A DNA stretch of 17,123 nt from an uncultured Oscillospiraceae bacterium. Lineage in GTDB: Bacteria; Bacillota; Clostridia; Oscillospirales; Oscillospiraceae. The stretch covers positions 1 to 17,123 of the forward strand of contig CAKTKC010000031.1 in the NCBI GenBank assembly GCA_934569225.1. Direction: 5' to 3'. A program made the position numbers and the translations under genes. Shown here in pieces: positions 14,168-17,123 of the stretch; position 1 is the stretch's first letter; each line of letters opens with the position of its first letter. The notes below the pieces were generated by a model. It had not been told where the DNA came from. It searched no databases and was given only the letters and a program-made list of their open reading frames with translations.

Positions 14168-14947
14168 ATGCGCAATATCGCCCTGTTTTTGACTTATCTC
14201 GGCACCCATTACCACGGCTGGCAGGTGCAGAAAAATCTGCCCACCGTTGCGGAGACCATGGAAAAGGCCGCCGCCATGGTGGTTGGGCATCCGGTGCATA
14301 TGACCGGCTGCGGCCGGACGGACGCGGGCGTCCACGCCCGGGTGTACGTGGCGAATTTCCGCACGTCCTCCACCATTCCGGTGGAGCGGCTGCCCTATGC
14401 GCTGAATACCCACCTTCCCTGCGACATTGTGGTGACAAAAGCCTTTGAAGTTCACGAGAATTTCAACGCCATCGGCTCCTGTGCCCGGAAGGAATATACC
14501 TATCAGATCTACAATTCCCGTCTGAAAGACCCGTTTTATGTCAACCGCGCCTGGTTTTATCCCCGGCACTTAGACGAGAACGTGATGCAGGCGGCGGCGA
14601 GCCAGTTCGTGGGCACCCACGATTTTGCCGCCGTAAGAAGCGTCGGCACGGATGTCAAATCCACCGTCCGCACTGTATACTATTACAATGTGGAGCGGCA
14701 GGGGGAGCTTGTCACCCTCAGGGTCTGCGCCAACGGTTTCCTTTACAACATGGCGCGGGCCATGGCGGGGACGGTAGTCTACGCCGCCGAGGGAAAGATA
14801 CGCCCGGAGGAGATCGGCGAAATTCTGGCCTCCGGCAACCGCACCGCCGCCGGGCCGACAGTCCCGGCGGGCGGACTGTACATGACCCATCTGTGGTATG
14901 ACGATGGAATCGAAAAGTTTGAGGTCGGAAGCGATGGTAACGTCTGA
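14168..14947 (+). CDS. truA: tRNA pseudouridine(38-40) synthase TruA
   Basis: Converts uridines 38 to 40 of the anticodon stem-loop of many tRNAs to pseudouridine. It has 259 residues from ATG 14168; an in-frame TTG at 14150 would overlap ecfT and has no better ribosome site. The catalytic Asp is Asp52 in GCGRTDAGVHA. Also visible are the N-terminal LTYLGTHYHGWQ, the central NAIGSCARKEYTYQI, FVGTHDFAA and the C-terminal NGFLYNMARAMAGT. The gap to ecfT is seven bases, with only a weak GATGG site, so translation is probably coupled. The ecfA1-ecfA2-ecfT-truA order is conserved in many Firmicutes, where ribosomal protein genes usually surround it; here none do. Confidence 0.95.
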   Translation: MRNIALFLTYLGTHYHGWQVQKNLPTVAETMEKAAAMVVGHPVHMTGCGRTDAGVHARVYVANFRTSSTIPVERLPYALNTHLPCDIVVTKAFEVHENFNAIGSCARKEYTYQIYNSRLKDPFYVNRAWFYPRHLDENVMQAAASQFVGTHDFAAVRSVGTDVKSTVRTVYYYNVERQGELVTLRVCANGFLYNMARAMAGTVVYAAEGKIRPEEIGEILASGNRTAAGPTVPAGGLYMTHLWYDDGIEKFEVGSDGNV

Positions 14948-14970
14948 TACAGGGTGTTATCGTTCATAAT

Positions 14971-15005
14971 TTGTTTTCCCTTTTTCAGACCCAATATGCT
15001 ATACT
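14971..15005 (+). promoter_or_regulatory. Likely promoter of the clpE-like gene
   Basis: TTGTTT (14971-14976) and TATGCT (14995-15000) are separated by 18 bases; an overlapping TATACT (15000-15005) is the other possible -10. Neither a CtsR-type direct repeat (GGTCAAA) nor a CIRCE inverted repeat is visible in the 80-base gap, so heat-shock control of this gene is not supported here. No clear terminator for the truA operon is seen before it. Confidence 0.45.
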
Positions 15006-15027
15006 GCACCGAAAAGGAGTGAGCGTT

Positions 15028-17123
15028 ATGCAGCCAAAAATGTGCAGCAAATGTAAGAAAAATATCGCCGTTGTGTTTATTACCAAGGTTGAAAACGGCG
15101 TTACCATGAATGAAGGCTACTGCCTGAAATGCGCCCGGAGTCTGGGAATTCCCCAGATCGACCAGGCGGTGAAGCAGATGGGCATTTCCGAGGAAGACCT
15201 GGATATGCTCAGCGACGAAATGAGCAGCATGTTCGGCCAGAAGGACGACAGCGACAGCTCTGACGACGATGAGATCGACAGCCAGACCGCCACGTTCCCG
15301 CTGCTGAACCAGCTTTTCGGCAATACCCCCGCGCCCCAGCCCCGTCCGTCCAGAAAGGAAGAGGGGGAGCCGAAGGAAAAGAAGAAGTCCAAGCGGCATA
15401 AATTTCTGGACAGCTATTGCATGGACTTGACCGGCCGCGCCCGGGAGGGCAAGCTGGATAAGGTCATCGGCCGGGATGTGGAGACCGAGCGGGTCGTCCA
15501 GATTCTCAACCGCCGTCAGAAGAACAATCCCTGCCTCATCGGCGAACCCGGCGTTGGCAAGACCGCCATTGCCGAGGGGCTTGCCCAGCGGATCGCGGCA
15601 GGGGATGTCCCCTATAAGCTGCGGGATAAGGAGGTATTCCTGCTTGACCTCACCGCGCTGGTGGCCGGAACCCAGTTCCGCGGGCAGTTTGAAAGCCGTA
15701 TGAAGAGCCTGATCGGCGAGATCAAGGAGTGTGGCAACATCATTCTGGTCATTGACGAAGTCCACAATCTGGTAGGCGCGGGAGACGCGGAGGGCAGCAT
15801 GAACGCCGCCAACATCCTGAAACCTGCTCTGTCCCGGGGAGAGATTCAGGTCATCGGCGCGACGACCTTCGCCGAGTACCGCAAGTATATTGAAAAGGAC
15901 GCGGCTCTGGAGCGCCGTTTCCAGCCCGTCACCGTGGCGGAACCCACCATCGCCGAAGCAAGCCAGATCATGCAGGGCATTGCCAAATCCTACGCCGAAT
16001 TCCACGGGGTGGAGATTTCCCCGGAAATCGCCCGCCAGTGTGTCGTTCTCTCCGAGCGCTACATCACCGACCGGTTTTTGCCTGACAAGGCAATCGACCT
16101 GCTGGACGAAGCCTGTTCCGACGTCAACCTGCAATGCAAGGAAATTTCCCAGCTGGCCGAGCTGAAAAAGGAGCGGGACGATTACGAGCTGGAACTGCGG
16201 ATGCTCAATGAAAATACGGAGAATCAGGACTATGAACGCCTGGCGCTGATTCGCAGCAAGCTGATGCAGCTGGCGGAGAAGATCGAGGAGCTGGAAAAGC
16301 TGCCCAGGCCCGCCGTGACCATGGAGAATCTGGCGAGGATCATCGAGCTGTGGACGAAAATACCCGCGTCCAAGATCAAGGCGCAGGAGTATGAGCAAAT
16401 CAAGGGGCTGAGCGACCGCTTGAAAACCCACATCGTCGGCCAGGATGAGGCGGTGGACGCCGTGTCCCGTGCCATCCGCCGCAACCGGGTGGGCATTTCC
16501 CCCAAGAAGCGGCCTGTGTCCTTCATTTTCGTTGGCCCCACGGGCGTGGGTAAGACGGAGCTGGTCAAGCAGCTGGCGAGTGATCTGTTTGACAATGTGG
16601 ACAGCCTGATTCGGCTGGACATGTCGGAATATATGGAGAAGCACACCGTCTCCAAGCTCATCGGTTCGCCTCCCGGCTATGTGGGCTACGACGAGGCCGG
16701 ACAGCTGACGGAGAAGATTCGCCGCCGTCCCTACAGCGTGGTGCTGTTCGATGAAATCGAAAAAGCGCACCCGGATGTGCTGAACATTCTGCTTCAGGTG
16801 CTGGATGACGGACGCATTACGGACGCCCAGGGCAGGGTGGTGAACTTTGAGAACACCATCATCGTCATGACCTCCAACGCCGGTTCCGAGGGCAGCGTGG
16901 GCGGCATGGGCTTTGGCCGGAGCGACGGCGACAAGGTGAAGGAGAAGACCATGAAGGCATTGCAGGGCTTCCTGCGGCCGGAATTTCTCAACCGTGTGGA
17001 CGAGATCATCACCTTCAACCACCTGACGGAGGAAAACTTCCTGGGTATCGCGGACATCATGCTCAAGGAGCTGCAAGAGAGCCTTTCTACCCGCGGCCTG
17101 ACCCTTTCCTGGGACGACGATCT
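15028..17123 (+). CDS. ClpE-like AAA+ unfoldase with N-terminal zinc finger, 3' end cut by window edge
   Basis: A hexameric ATP-driven unfoldase that feeds proteins to ClpP. ATG 15028 follows AAGGAG at about eight bases; 698 codons are present and the frame is still open at the edge. The start carries a zinc finger, CSKC (Cys6, Cys9) and CLKC (Cys32, Cys35), instead of the double Clp_N repeat, followed by an acidic and then basic linker. AAA module 1: GEPGVGKTA, Walker [32 protein letters not shown] short coiled-coil middle region ([26 protein letters not shown]) follows. AAA module 2: [40 protein letters not shown] and [11 protein letters not shown]. This layout is that of ClpE rather than ClpC, which has Clp_N repeats. 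Perhaps 50-100 residues are missing. The gene is monocistronic as far as visible, with its own promoter. Confidence 0.92.
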   Translation, partial: MQPKMCSKCKKNIAVVFITKVENGVTMNEGYCLKCARSLGIPQIDQAVKQMGISEEDLDMLSDEMSSMFGQKDDSDSSDDDEIDSQTATFPLLNQLFGNTPAPQPRPSRKEEGEPKEKKKSKRHKFLDSYCMDLTGRAREGKLDKVIGRDVETERVVQILNRRQKNNPCLIGEPGVGKTAIAEGLAQRIAAGDVPYKLRDKEVFLLDLTALVAGTQFRGQFESRMKSLIGEIKECGNIILVIDEVHNLVGAGDAEGSMNAANILKPALSRGEIQVIGATTFAEYRKYIEKDAALERRFQPVTVAEPTIAEASQIMQGIAKSYAEFHGVEISPEIARQCVVLSERYITDRFLPDKAIDLLDEACSDVNLQCKEISQLAELKKERDDYELELRMLNENTENQDYERLALIRSKLMQLAEKIEELEKLPRPAVTMENLARIIELWTKIPASKIKAQEYEQIKGLSDRLKTHIVGQDEAVDAVSRAIRRNRVGISPKKRPVSFIFVGPTGVGKTELVKQLASDLFDNVDSLIRLDMSEYMEKHTVSKLIGSPPGYVGYDEAGQLTEKIRRRPYSVVLFDEIEKAHPDVLNILLQVLDDGRITDAQGRVVNFENTIIVMTSNAGSEGSVGGMGFGRSDGDKVKEKTMKALQGFLRPEFLNRVDEIITFNHLTEENFLGIADIMLKELQESLSTRGLTLSWDDD

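Noticed and set aside
14948..15027. CtsR or CIRCE heat-shock operator before the clpE-like gene
   Set aside because: Neither the GGTCAAA direct repeat nor the TTAGCACTC inverted repeat is found in the gap.
14779..17076. A 765-codon minus-strand frame opposite truA and the clpE-like gene
   Set aside because: The plus strand there encodes clear AAA+ motifs with a proper start; the opposite frame has no recognisable feature.

Overview
The window looks like part of a low- to mid-GC-biased, probably gut-derived, Gram-positive Clostridia genome (Oscillospirales-like is my inference). The support is sortase/LPXTG cell-surface genes, an energy-coupling-factor (ECF) transporter core next to truA, a DUF1292 protein, a BofC-like small protein that hints at spore formation, a ClpE-type Clp ATPase and strong AGGAGG ribosome binding sites. 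No ribosomal RNA or tRNA gene was found, so the taxonomic call rests on gene content alone.

Bases 1-3900 hold an accessory surface region read rightwards: the end of a class C (pilin-polymerising) sortase gene cut by the window edge, a one-Cna_B-domain LPQTG pilin, and an open reading frame that is a head-to-tail chimera. In this chimera the first half of a second sortase (up to its catalytic His) runs in frame into a large serine recombinase that lacks its catalytic serine. The remaining half of the sortase is not found downstream, so either a mobile-element-linked deletion or an assembly join created this gene.

Bases 3900-7770 are mostly leftward genes, each with a recognisable promoter or start site: an HD-domain hydrolase, a membrane-anchored PrsA/SurA-like parvulin foldase, a probable 6S RNA, a DUF1292 protein and a small BofC-like protein. 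Two intergenic stretches are full of structure. Bases 4630-4895 hold six consecutive hairpins bounded by an outer inverted repeat. Bases 6711-6937 hold a roughly 227-base imperfect palindrome flanked by TA, abutting the terminator of the probable 6S RNA and resembling a miniature inverted-repeat element.

Bases 7860-14947 form one tightly packed rightward operon: a class A penicillin-binding protein with an unusual zinc-ribbon-like insert between its two enzymatic domains, an RlmI-like methyltransferase, ecfA1, ecfA2, ecfT and truA. These supply cell wall polymerisation, probable RNA methylation, the shared energising module for vitamin uptake, and tRNA pseudouridylation. No substrate-binding S component is present. 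A ClpE-like ATPase gene with an N-terminal zinc finger starts at 15028 behind its own likely promoter and runs off the right edge.

The items most deserving a second look are the sortase-recombinase chimera, the two intergenic hairpin elements and the zinc-ribbon insert in the penicillin-binding protein. I see no clear undescribed defence or regulatory system.
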